From positions 558,001-622,000 of the forward strand of contig CAVXOL010000001.1 in the NCBI GenBank assembly GCA_963763325.1: DNA of 64,000 bases. Direction: 5' to 3'. Below are positions 54,501 through 62,900 of this stretch, piece by piece. The DNA is from JBBECJ01 sp963763325 (GTDB lineage: Bacteria; Chloroflexota; Chloroflexia; Thermomicrobiales; CFX8). Each line of letters begins with the position of its first letter. Position 1 is the first letter of the stretch. A program made the position numbers and the translations under genes. Under the pieces are notes generated by a model. That model had not been told where the DNA came from and did no database searches. It saw only the letters and a list, made by a program, of their open reading frames with translations.

Positions 54501-54824
54501 CTGCTAAACAATGCCGTGATGTACGCTCCGGGAACCGATAAGATCGAGATCACGCTACGGCAATCGGGAAACATTGGTGAGATCCGGGTCCGCGACTATG
54601 GACCAGGGATCCCGGAAGAGAAGCGCGATCAGATCTTCGCTCGCTTCAGCCAGCTCGATGCGAACAGCTCGCCGCGACATCACAGCGAGGGCCTCGGTCT
54701 CGGCCTCTATATCGCTCGCGAGATCGTCACTGCCCATGGCGGTACGCTGACGATCGAGGATGGCGATGCCCCGGGAGCCACCTTCGCCATTCGCTTGCCG
54801 CTGGCGACTACGGACGTATCGTAG
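51519..54824 (+). CDS. CheB-CheR-PAS-histidine kinase fusion protein
   Basis: A 1101-residue multidomain signalling protein (start at 51519, MADEQTNSIV; 51504 also possible). Order: CheB methylesterase (VVGSSAGGIEALSTLVQTLP, IAQHLDPRRDSHLLDILS, LTGTGEDGSAGARDVKAA), then CheR methyltransferase (NSFLIKVTEFFRDPEMFEYL; SAM site IWSAGCATGEEAYSLAILVA), PAS at about 515, a long coiled coil of about 100 residues (EEVETLNEELQATNEELETL), PAS at about 770, HisKA with His in ALASHELRTPLTSLAGSLQL, and HATPase (MNLLNNAVMYAPGTDKIEIT; GLGLGLYIAREIVTAHGGTL). It is a known but rare architecture. Divergent from a separate CheB gene. Confidence 0.93.
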   Translation: MADEQTNSIVVVGSSAGGIEALSTLVQTLPADLPASIVIAQHLDPRRDSHLLDILSRRSTLPVRSVADREELRPGTVYIVPPNNFVEISNGEVSVRADHVQPPLPSVDLLFTTAAAAFGENTIAVILTGTGEDGSAGARDVKAAGGTIIVQNPETADFPSMPRALPSTIVDVVANLETIGPLLGELLAGTYPLRTPEEESELSGLLELLRDRSGIDFGSYKSPTIMRRLQRRIVATGSDSLQEYIRHLRQSPDEYSRLVNSFLIKVTEFFRDPEMFEYLREKVLPQVIEDARTHGELRIWSAGCATGEEAYSLAILVAETLGDRLDGLIVRIFATDLDADAIAFARRAIYPASALAAIPPEMVERYFSRSDGAYEVRKIIRSMVVLGQHDLAQRAPFPRIDVIFCRNVLIYFTSELQKRALQLFAFSLRDNGYLVLGKAETVSPLPEYFALEQARLKVYRRVGERVLMPSSRIRDTMAGMPYHVTPARSLPADRLSARARRDQQAAPVPDRAGSILRSTPVGIIVVNQQYDIQMINPAARRLCGIHAEAVGEDLLHLVQHIPLMPLRNAVDAAFRGESVTLSFYVDPAETATGDSLDLQVHCRPENTNDNGGSIDVVTLTILDVSQVMSDHREVDREANRLRDELARSTSQVQRLAEANRTLVHANEELTSSNAELRSVNDELLVANEEVQSATEEVETLNEELQATNEELETLNEELQATVEELNTTNDDLQARSIELQDLTISLENQQRQSEQERDRIQAILNNLGSAVLVVDGQGEPVMSNDAFRSMFGTTGESFIPEDSSGRQLTQDLRLQQRVASGEAFTTEFMLTEADATRRWYEAVAQPIEDVTGEQLGVIVVRDVTDRSLRALQDEFLALASHELRTPLTSLAGSLQLLQRKISGSIDEQARRQLQVARSQTLQLTALIHDLVDIVRLQTGRLDLHREPVDLKEIIRDAADAAQTIAQGQAIVIDVPDSPVISNVDRTRLNQVLMNLLNNAVMYAPGTDKIEITLRQSGNIGEIRVRDYGPGIPEEKRDQIFARFSQLDANSSPRHHSEGLGLGLYIAREIVTAHGGTLTIEDGDAPGATFAIRLPLATTDVS

Positions 54825-54912
54825 ATCTGCGGAAATCGAGGGGATACGCTGGTCTGGTTCGAGGTCGTGGCGATGCCGCGGACGCCATATGTCGTTCGTC
54901 TGCACGGAACTG

Positions 54913-55904
54913 TCATCGTAGCGAGTCAAGAAACTGGCGGAGGTTGTACGCGACGACGTCTTCTTCACCCGCGCGTTCCTCGGCAGTGAGGAGCGTCAGG
55001 GTCTGGTGCCATGTGCGCCCTCTGGCAACGTTCGCGATCTGTTGCGAGATGGTGAAGGCGCGCAGCAGGTCGGCACGTGGCAGGAATCGGTCCCATGGCT
55101 CCAGGTAGGCATCGCGCATCGCGACGATCTCCGGTGCAGTCTCCGGCATTCCGGCGAAGTGGGCGGTGCCCCGCAATGTGACGCGCATCGTGATGAATGG
55201 GTGGGCGACGCAGGACTCGGCCCAGTCGGCGAAGATCAGCCGTCCACCGCCGATGAAGATGTTGCCGTCGTGGAAGTCGTCGTGCTGGAGCGTCTCAGGA
55301 ATCCCGAAGGCGGCCAGTTCGTCGCACAGATCGGCGAAGCATGGACGTAGAGTCGTGGAGTCGCTCGATCTCGTCGTCGCCCAGTCCCTCTTCCCCCGCC
55401 CGTAGCGCCTCCTCGTCGGCCAGCATCAGCGCGAGATGATCTGGCATCGTCGCCAGCCGATGGTCGATCGCGCCGAGCGCCAGTAGTTCACCAGCGCGCG
55501 GGATCATCTCGATCTGGAGCTCGGCGTAGCGCGGCAGAATCTCCAGCCAGGGGTCGAGGTTCGGCGGATCAGTCCGGGTGATGGTCCGCAGCATCGGGCC
55601 GGCATCGCGGGTCAGCATCCAGCCGCGCTCGTCCTCGATCGCCAGCACATCGGGCATAATGTCCGGTCGCCAACCGGCCAGCGCCGCTGTCAAGCGCGGC
55701 TCGTGGTCGAAGCCGGCCATCGTCGCTTTGGCGTAGACCAGCCCCTGACTGGTCGGCACCCGCAACACCGTCGACCACGGATACAGGTGCGGCTGCTCGA
55801 TCGCGCCGGTGACGCGGATACCGCTGCTCTGCCAGCCGCTCCTCGATCCAGCCATCGATCTCGGCGCGCCATCCGGCGTCGTCCACATGTTGCAGGTTCG
55901 TCAC
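54913..55904 (-). CDS. Aminoglycoside phosphotransferase-family kinase, several frame shifts
   Basis: About 330 residues in at least four pieces. N-terminus MTNLQHVDDAGWRAEIDGWI, then a nucleotide-binding part (VTGAIEQPHLYPWSTVLRVP, TSQGLVYAKATMAGFDHEPR), catalytic loop LQHDDFHDGNIFIGGG with ADW following (near 55250), and a C-terminal helix bundle (ISQQIANVARGRTWHQTLTL). The catalytic His, Asp and Asn are intact. Breaks near 55835, 55350 and 55195 look like indels. It resembles APH proteins of the homoserine/choline kinase-like group; the substrate is unknown. Converges on the CheB-CheR gene. Confidence 0.75.
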
Positions 55905-56412
55905 TGATATTTTCTGGTTCCGTCAGACGATGAAGTGTTTGACGCATCGAGATGATGATGTCGAGTGTCCGTCACGCGCCGTAGTCGTACGTCGTTCGTC
56001 AGAAACGCTGTTGCGTCATGTTCAATGCAGGCGGCAATCTGCATCGCATCCGGTGGTCGGAGCCGGTACCGCGCGCGTAACTCCGCGGCCCGCCTCATCG
56101 TCTGCTTTGTGAACTCCTGAACGGCGAAATGGGGGTAGGCCAGAAGGCGAGCCTCATACTCATCGGCGATATCTGCGCCTCGGCCTGAAGCGGCTGTACG
56201 GTTAGTTCCATCATGGTCAGAATTGATGTCACGCCTTCGAATGATCCATCCGCGAGGGCATCGAACACTGGCTCAACGAGACCGGCATATGGGTCAACGT
56301 CCTCAAGGTAGTAGATGAAGATCAACGTGTCGAGGCCGAATCTGTCGTGTCGTGCAGTGCAGCGCCTCGATCATTCGTCCCAGGAAGCCCGTTCGCTGCT
56401 CGATGTACTCAT
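55901..56412 (-). CDS. VapC-type PIN-domain toxin, two frame shifts
   Basis: A PIN nuclease gene. The start at 56412 overlaps the antitoxin stop in an ATGA (MSTSSSERASWDE), then another frame gives RFGLDTLIFIYYLEDVDPYA with the first acidic Asp. A further frame, after a shift near 56175, gives EYEARLLAYPHFAVQEFTKQ and RYRLRPPDAMQIAACIEHDA, with the second acidic site, and TNDVRLRRV. All PIN motifs are present. VapC toxins cleave tRNA or mRNA. Downstream gene APH ends nearby (4-base overlap). Confidence 0.75.
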
Positions 56413-56609
56413 CTCGGATCAATCCCCTGCCAGATCTCGCGGTGGAGGCCGCGCAGTTCCCGGCTATGGTTACGTGGTTCGGGGATCAGCAGGATACTTC
56501 CCTCACGGATATCGACCAGCAGGTAGTCTCCAGGCTCGATCCCCAGTTGCTTGCGTGCCGATGACGGCACCGCTATCTGATGTCTGCTGCTGACTTTTAC
56601 CCGCTCCAT
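56409..56609 (-). CDS. AbrB-type antitoxin (VapB-like)
   Basis: A 66-residue DNA-binding protein with a SpoVT-AbrB fold: MERVKVSSRHQIAVPSSARK, then LGIEPGDYLLVDIREGSILL, followed by IPEPRNHSRELRGLHRE. It precedes the PIN toxin with ATGA overlap and would neutralise it and autoregulate the operon. Confidence 0.85.
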   Translation of the reverse strand: MERVKVSSRHQIAVPSSARKQLGIEPGDYLLVDIREGSILLIPEPRNHSRELRGLHREIWQGIDPR

Positions 56610-56762
56610 GGTGCAGACCTCCTGTTGCTATCCAAATGCTTAGCACTATCATACATCTGCTAAGCGACTTCCGCTCATTCTCTCCATTCTCTGTGATCGT
56701 CCAGCGAGTTGGTTGCGGTGATAATAGTCCCAATAGACGTCGGACAGGATTCAGGGGGACTG

Positions 56763-58355
56763 ATGGGAAACGGCTCACGCGAGAAGCAGGCGGCGATCGA
56801 CTGGATCGATGCCAACAGCCAGCGGCTGTCGGACTTCGATATCGAGATCTGGAACTACCACGAGCCGGCCTGGCGCGAGTACAAGTCGGCTCGGGCGTAT
56901 GTCGATCTGCTGAAGGCTGATGGCTGGGATGTCGAGGAAGGCTCCGGCGAGATGCCGACCGCCTTCGTCGCGCGCTGGGGCGATGGCGGGCCGGTGCTTG
57001 GCGCGTATGCCGAGTACGACGCGGTGCCGGGCAACTCGCAGCAGGCAGTGCCGTATCGCGCGCCGCGTGAAGGTGTCCATCCGTGGGCGGCGGGGCATAC
57101 CGATCCGCACTCGATGCTGGGTGTGGCGGGGCTGGCCGGCGTGCTGGGCGCGAAGGCGGCGATGGAGAAGTACGGGATCAAAGGGCAACTCGTCTTCTTC
57201 GGCGAGCCGGCCGAGAAGCTGTGCGGCTCGAAGCCGATCCACGCTGCCAAGGGGTACTACGACGGCTTCGACGCCTTCATCGCCTACCACCCGTGGCCGC
57301 AGAACACGGTCGAGTGGCAGACGCACTTCGGCGCCTACTGGGCCTGCGTCTTCACCTTCGAGTGCCACGAGCCGGAACGCTGGGGCGACCTCGCGCTCTT
57401 GCCGGAGGGGGCCGGGCCACGATCAGCAGGCCGCGTTCCCGGCGCGATCGATGCGCTGATGCTGATGTACACCAACACCAAGTTCACCCGCGACGCGATG
57501 TTCGCTCACACCGGCAACTGGACCCTCAACGAGGTGATCCTGACGGCCGGCGACGCGACGGCCGACAACCTGCCGCCGCGCCTCTCGCAGATCCAGTACG
57601 CCTGGCGGACACCCGACCTGGGGATGCAGGAGCGGATCTGGCAGGTGCTGGCCCAGAACGCGAAGCACGCCGCCGAACTGACTGGCTGCGAAGTGTCGGT
57701 GAGGTGGGTGTCGAAGACGCGGGTGGCGTTGCCGAACCACGCGATGGCCGACCTGACCTGGCGCAACCTGGCCCAGATCGGCCCGCCTGAGTACGACGAG
57801 ACGGCAAGGCGTTCGGCCGCGAGATCCAGAAGAGCCTCGGGATGGACCCGATGGACAACCCGTTCCCCGACGCGCTGACGCAACTGACACCGCCCGAGGT
57901 CTACGAGGAGCAGGTGCGCTCGACGCTGCCGCCGTGGCAGAAGTTCATCGGCGCCGACGACTACGTCGAGTACATGTGGCACGCGCCGACCGTCCGGCTA
58001 CTGACTGCCCGCCCCCGGCTGCGGCCACCATCCGCGACGTTCCAGTACCCCAGCTGGACGTATCTGGCGATGGGCGGCCGTCCGGAGATCATGGACCCCG
58101 GCATGTTCGTGGCGGGGAAGACGATCGCGACGACGCTGCTCGACCTCGCCACCCAGCCGGACGAGCTGGCGAAAGCCAAAGCCGAGTTCACCGAACGGAC
58201 CGGCGGCGGCATCGGCGGTTCGCAATTGGGTCGGACCGCTCCTGCCGCGCGACATCGTCCCGCCCGTGGATCTGCGCTGGCCCGAGTACGTCACGACCCC
58301 ACGTGGCGAGGAGTGGACGGTGCCGACGCCGATCGCGGAGGGCGAGCGGTTGTAG
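56763..58355 (+). CDS. M20-like peptidase/amidohydrolase (AbgB-type), several frame shifts
   Basis: About 530 residues. The start at 56763 (MGNGSREKQAAIDWIDANSQ) follows CAGGGGGACTG. Visible: AFVARWGDGGPVLGAYAEYDAVPGNSQ, an unusual GHTDPHSMLGVAGLAGV in place of the GHACGH metal motif, VFFGEPAEKLCGSKPIHAAK, then DAFIAYHPWP. Frame changes near 57420 (two compensating), 57800 and 58225 are crossed without loss of the family pattern; the end is WTVPTPIAEGERL at 58355. The family cleaves N-acyl-amino acids such as p-aminobenzoyl-glutamate. The changed metal motif makes activity uncertain. Confidence 0.78.
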
Positions 58356-58363
58356 CGGAGACT

Positions 58364-58455
58364 CCCCGCGTAGGGGCGATCGCCGCAGCGTCGCCCTGCT
58401 CTGGCGGCACGGGTATCAAGCAGGGCGACGCTGCGGCGATCGCCCCTACGCGGGG
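58364..58455. repeat. 92-bp palindromic element, perfect 37-bp stem
   Basis: The arms 58364-58400 and 58419-58455 are exact reverse complements, beginning CCCCGCGTAGGGGCGATCGC, with an 18-base loop. It lies between the convergent M20-like and META genes and its GTAG supplies the TAG stop of the META protein. The ends resemble the CGTAGGGRC of the other repeats, so it may be a short relative. Confidence 0.85.
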
Positions 58456-60093
58456 GCTACGGTGTACACGACGTTCAGTTCTCCGAGCGTCGCGCCCATC
58501 ATCAGTCATCAACGTCAGCCCGTTCATCCCGATCTCCCAGGTCGTGACGGCCTGGAGCGTATCGATGTAGGTCATCTCCTGCTCCATGACGCCAGGTGGG
58601 TCGGAGCAGGCCATCTCGGTCCAGAAGAGCTCACCGATCGTGATCGATGCACCGTCGAGCGTGTAGTTGCCGCCGTAGGTGTTGCAGCCGGATGAGCCTT
58701 CGAGTGTGCCGTCCTCGTTGAAGGTGAGCGTTATCTCGGTGCCTTCGATGAGGGCGTCCCACCTGACCTCGCCGTTGGACTCGATCGTCATCAATCCCGG
58801 CAGTGACCAGGTGTTGCCGATCAGCAGCACGTCCGCCTGCGGACCGAAGACGAGCGTGTTGCCGGGATTGTCGCCGATCGTCAATCGGTCGCCCTCGATC
58901 TGGTAGGTGGCTGCGTCAGCGAGGATGCTGGTCACGAGTTCAGCCTGCGACAGCAGGTCGTCGGTGCGGCAGCCTGCGTCTGTTTGCGAGAGGCTCTCAG
59001 TTACGACTTCGAGCGCACCGTCGTTCGCGTAGAGCAACTCACCGCCGTAGGAATTGCAGCCATCGCTGCCGCTGATGCTGCCCTCGGCCAGTTCGAGCGT
59101 GACGAGCGAGCCGGGGATGGCCGGCTGGCCGTTGACCTCGATCAGCCCCCAGCGGTGGGCGGCGAGGTTGGCGTCGAATGCTCCTTGCTCCTTACGGGCG
59201 AAGACCAGTGTCGTCGCGCCGTCGTGGTTCATCAGTTCGAGATGGTCGCCCTCGACGCGGTAGGCGACGGAACTGAAGAGGGCCTCGCTGTAACGGTCGG
59301 CCTGCTCCATGACGCCTTCAGGTGTCAGACAGGCCATCTCGGTCTTGAAGCCACCGGCGAAGGTCAGACGGCCCTCGTTCGCGAACAACAGCCCGCTCCC
59401 GTACTCGTTGCAGCCGTCGGTGCCGCTGGCGCCCTCCGGTCCGAACGCGATCGAGATTGACGTTTCAGGCAGCAGGCTGTCACCGTTGAGGCTAGTCAGC
59501 ACCCAGACGGTATCGGTCAGGGTCGGGTCGATCGTTACGGCGCCTCGTGGGATGAAGGCGAGGCGTGCCTCGCCATCACCGTCATAGAGGACGAGCCGCT
59601 CGTTGGACGCGTGGTAGCTGGCCGTCTCGGAGAGCGCGGCAAAGAACGCCGCGTCCTGCTCGGGGCCATTCTCGGGATGCTGGCAGATGCGCTCCTGTTC
59701 GTCGAGGCCAGCGAATGGGCCGCTGTCGCTGAGTTGGAAGTTGGTGTCGTCCCACTCGATGCCGGCCATGTAGCCGTGGCAGTCGGTGTAACCGTTCACG
59801 AGGCTGCGGTTATCCGGGATGAACGTCATCGTCACGATCGAGCCGTCGATGAGAGGTGTGTCGTCGATCTCCACCAGTTGCCAGTCGAGCGTCGTCAGAT
59901 TCCCGATGCTGATCGATGGGGCTGAAGACCCGGTTGGCAGTGGTGTCGCCGATGGCTCGCTGGTCGGGCCGGTGGCCGTCGCTGGCGTGCCATCATCAGC
60001 ATTCGAACCTGATCCGTCGATATCCTCCGAGCCGCAGGCGACGAGGATGAGGCAGAGTGCTGCCAGCAGCGGTATCGTCCAGCGATCGTGCAT
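58446..60093 (-). CDS. Lipoprotein with four META/HslJ-type domains, one frame shift
   Basis: About 550 residues. The start at 60093 (MHDRWTIPLLAALCLILVAC) gives a lipobox LVAC, so it is lipid-anchored outside the cytoplasm. Four META (DUF306) domains follow, each with a strand WxLxxxNG and a GxxGCNxYGG motif, for example GTDGCNEYGSGLLFANEGRL and GSDGCNSYGGELLYANDGAL. The fourth ends at VTTWEIGMNGLTLMTDDG, then a one-base shift near 58480 gives ATLGELNVVYTVAPA and TAG inside the palindromic element. The longer ORF that reads through the element is artificial. Role probably stress or heat resistance. Confidence 0.85.
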
Positions 60094-60244
60094 CGAAGGT
60101 CCCTCCGTCGTCAGGCGGCTATCTACCTGATAGACGTTGTGATGAGGCTCGCGGTTCCTTGACTGCTTAAGTGGCGTTGCGGGAAGAATTGCAGCGCGAA
60201 CGTGTTGGGATCAGGGATGCATCAACAGACAAGATGGAGAGAAC

Positions 60245-60751
60245 ATGACAACGACGAATGTACGAGACGCGATTCGAACGTTGCGGTCAGTGAGGCAATT
60301 CAAGCCGGACCCACTGCCGGATAACGTGCTGCGGGCGATTCTCAACGCCGGACGCCAGGCGCAGAGCAGCAAGAACAGCCAGCCGTGGCAGTTCGTCGTC
60401 GTTCGCGAGCGCGAGACGTTGCAGGCGCTCGCGGAGTGCGGGCAGTTCGCCGGCCATCTGGCTGGCGCTGCGGCCGGTGTTGCGCTGGTCGCACCACGCG
60501 ACAACTTCTGGGATACCTTCGATCTCGGGCAGGCGGCAGCTTACATGGCGCTGGCGGCCTGGGAACTGGGCGTCGGTTGCTGCATCGCCGCGATGTGGGA
60601 GCCAGACAAGGCCCGGGCGATCCTCGGTATCCCCGACGATCAGCACTTCCAGGTCGCGCTCTCGTTTGGCTACCCGGCTGAGGACTGGCAGCCAGCGAAG
60701 ATGGGTGGCCGCAAGCCGCTCGACGACATCATCCGCTGGGAACGCTGGTAA
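60245..60751 (+). CDS. Nitroreductase-family flavoprotein
   Basis: A 168-residue FMN-dependent oxidoreductase. The start at 60245 (MTTTNVRDAI) follows GATGGAGAGAAC. Typical blocks: RTLRSVRQFKPDPLPDNVLR, ILNAGRQAQSSKNSQPWQFV, and AAAYMALAAWELGVGCCIAA. It uses NAD(P)H to reduce quinones or nitro compounds. A standard short form. Convergent with the MFS gene. Confidence 0.93.
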   Translation: MTTTNVRDAIRTLRSVRQFKPDPLPDNVLRAILNAGRQAQSSKNSQPWQFVVVRERETLQALAECGQFAGHLAGAAAGVALVAPRDNFWDTFDLGQAAAYMALAAWELGVGCCIAAMWEPDKARAILGIPDDQHFQVALSFGYPAEDWQPAKMGGRKPLDDIIRWERW

Positions 60752-60758
60752 GGGTCGG

Positions 60759-62048
60759 TCAGTCGCCAGCAGTCGCTGGAGCGCCGTGTGGACCGAACTC
60801 CGGCAGCGCGCCTTCGCGATAGACGGTTCGTAACCCTGGCCGCGCGGCGCTGACCGCCAGCAGGATGACGATGTAGGCGATCGCTGGCAGGACGAGGACC
60901 GGCCAGACACCGACGCGGTCGGCGATTGTGCCGTTGGCGAGGTTGCCGAACGACATGACGCCGCCGGCGCTCATCAGGAAGATGCTGGTCACCCGGCCGC
61001 GAACGGCGTCCGGGACGGCCTCCTGGACGAGCGTGTTGGACAGCGTCATGAACATCGCCTGCGAGAGGCCGACGCCAACCATCGCCAGCGCCGCCAGCGG
61101 CCAGACGCTGGCGACGGCCAGCAGGATGGCTGTCACGCCGCTGCCCAACCCGCTGGCCAGCAGCAGCGAACCGCGCCGCGTCCGCACCCGCAGGCCGGCC
61201 AGCATCAGTGAGCCGACGATCGCGCCGATCCCACCGGCTGCGACCAGTGAGGAATAGACTGCGCCCTTGCCGCCGAGGTTCTCTTCGGCGACCAGCGGCA
61301 GGACGGCATCGAACGACATCGTCAGCCAGCAATGCAGGACGACCAGCGCCAGCAACAGTGCGACCATTCCGCGCTCGCGGATGTAGGTGATTGCCTCGCC
61401 GGCCTGCGCTCCGAAGCTCGCTCCGGTGAGTGCCCCACGCGGCATCGGGGGTGTCATCCGGGTCCAGAACAGGGCTGGAACGTAGAGAGCGGTGATCATT
61501 ATGAAAGCGGCGCCAGCACCACCGACCGCCAGGACCGGTGCCAGCAGGGCCGGTCCCGCGAAGCGAGAACCGAGTGTCGCTAGCGAGTTGAGCGACAGGT
61601 TGTTGAGCAGCACGCGTGGCGGGACGAGATTCGGCAGGACAGCACCGACCGTTGGCAACTCGACCGTCCGCGCTGCGCTGGAGACGAACACGAGCGCGAT
61701 CAGCAGCGGCAGCGGCAGCAGTCCGGCCAACTCCAGCCCGCCCAGCAGCAACGCCAGCACCCCCTGGAAGATCTGCGTCGCCAGGACAATCGAGCGACGG
61801 TCGTAGCGGTCGGCAAGCAGACCGCCGATTGGCGTCGAGAGGAGGAACGGGAACATGGTGGCGAAGGCGACCAGCCCGGTCGCGCTCCCGCCACCCTGCT
61901 CGTACGCCAGCCAGCCGGCCGAGACCAGGAACGACGCCTGCGCGACACTCGAGATCGTCGTCCCGATCCAGAAGACGCGGTTGTCGCGGTAGGCCAGTGC
62001 CGCGAAGAGCGTGCTGGCGAGTTTGCTGTTTCGTCGTCGATCAGCCAT
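60759..62048 (-). CDS. MFS transporter (EntS-like)
   Basis: A 429-residue membrane protein of twelve predicted helices. The start at 62048 (MADRRRNSKLASTLFAALAY) precedes the first helix. The signature loop 2-3 motif GGLLADRYDRRSIVLATQIF is present. Helices in the second half include VALLLALVVLHCWLTMSFDA and FLMSAGGVMSFGNLANGTIA. It resembles EntS-type exporters of siderophore or drug. It lies 14 bases downstream of the VapC gene and may be co-transcribed. Confidence 0.92.
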   Translation of the reverse strand: MADRRRNSKLASTLFAALAYRDNRVFWIGTTISSVAQASFLVSAGWLAYEQGGGSATGLVAFATMFPFLLSTPIGGLLADRYDRRSIVLATQIFQGVLALLLGGLELAGLLPLPLLIALVFVSSAARTVELPTVGAVLPNLVPPRVLLNNLSLNSLATLGSRFAGPALLAPVLAVGGAGAAFIMITALYVPALFWTRMTPPMPRGALTGASFGAQAGEAITYIRERGMVALLLALVVLHCWLTMSFDAVLPLVAEENLGGKGAVYSSLVAAGGIGAIVGSLMLAGLRVRTRRGSLLLASGLGSGVTAILLAVASVWPLAALAMVGVGLSQAMFMTLSNTLVQEAVPDAVRGRVTSIFLMSAGGVMSFGNLANGTIADRVGVWPVLVLPAIAYIVILLAVSAARPGLRTVYREGALPEFGPHGAPATAGD

Positions 62049-62062
62049 CGTGACGGCCGGAG

Positions 62063-62494
62063 TTACACATCGTGGTCTTCATCCTCTATCGGTACAGTGG
62101 CCAATTGAAGTTCGGTGACGCCCGCGTAGTCTCCCAGGTTATTCGTGAGGAGCGGGACATCCAGGTAGATCGCTGTTGCCGCGATCCAGGCGTCCGAAGG
62201 GAGTATAGGCCGACCACTCTTTCGTGCCTGGGCGACGACGCGCGCCCAGGCACGACACAGCTCAGCATCAGCGAAGACGACAACGAACTGGGCGAGATGC
62301 TCTTCCATTTCGCGGCGGCGCGCACTTCCCCAGCCACGAGAAATGGCCCAGTATTCGATTTCTGCCAGCGTCATGAACGAGACGGTCCCGACTGATTCAC
62401 TCAGGAGTGCGCGATATCGCTCGGCTCGGCTGTCACTGCGAAACAGGTACGAAACGATGTCGGTATCGACAACATAACGGTCAGGCATATCCAT
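62063..62494 (-). CDS. VapC-type PIN-domain toxin
   Basis: A 143-residue PIN-domain ribonuclease. The start at 62494 or 62488 overlaps the antitoxin gene. The acidic site is YVVDTDIVSYLFRSDS (Asp), then MTLAEIEYWAISRG (Glu), LPSDAWIAATAIYLDVPLLT (Asp) and TNNLGDYAGV (Asp). This is a complete PIN motif set, so it is an intact toxin. It forms a TA operon with the next gene. Confidence 0.88.
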   Translation of the reverse strand: MDMPDRYVVDTDIVSYLFRSDSRAERYRALLSESVGTVSFMTLAEIEYWAISRGWGSARRREMEEHLAQFVVVFADAELCRAWARVVAQARKSGRPILPSDAWIAATAIYLDVPLLTNNLGDYAGVTELQLATVPIEDEDHDV

Positions 62495-62822
62495 CCCGGC
62501 GACGTAACGCCCGAATCTCTTCGATGAACTCGTCCACGGACTCGTCCTCGGGCCAGAAGTCGCCCAGCAGGTCATCGAAGTTGCTGATTGGCAGAACTCC
62601 TTGCTCTCGCGCCAGTTCCATCACGTCCGGTCGGGGCTTCTCCGCGAAGAATTCTTTTCCCGAAACAATCGACGGTCCCATGCGCTCGTCGAGCGACTTG
62701 CGTCGTGGCTGTGATTCCGTACTTTCCGCGTCGAGAATCGCCCGAAGGTACGACAGCGCAACCTCGGCCTCATCGTCATCGAGCTGGTCGACGAGTGTGT
62801 GAAGGTTGTCCTTGATGCTCAT
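62481..62822 (-). CDS. Antitoxin-like protein paired with the PIN toxin
   Basis: A 113-residue acidic protein. The start at 62822 (MSIKDNLHTLVDQLDDDEAE) is preceded by a GGAGGGCAGC stretch. It has an N-terminal helix pair (VALSYLRAILDAESTESQPR) and ends FDDLLGDFWPEDESVDEFIE and EIRALRRRDGYA, a typical toxin-binding tail. It overlaps the toxin gene by 8-14 bases. Confidence 0.75.
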   Translation of the reverse strand: MSIKDNLHTLVDQLDDDEAEVALSYLRAILDAESTESQPRRKSLDERMGPSIVSGKEFFAEKPRPDVMELAREQGVLPISNFDDLLGDFWPEDESVDEFIEEIRALRRRDGYA

Positions 62823-62900
62823 GGCGCGCTGCCCTCCGTTCCGAATCACAATGTCATCGGCATTCGCGACATGAAAGGGATTGTACGACAGCGTGTTGGC

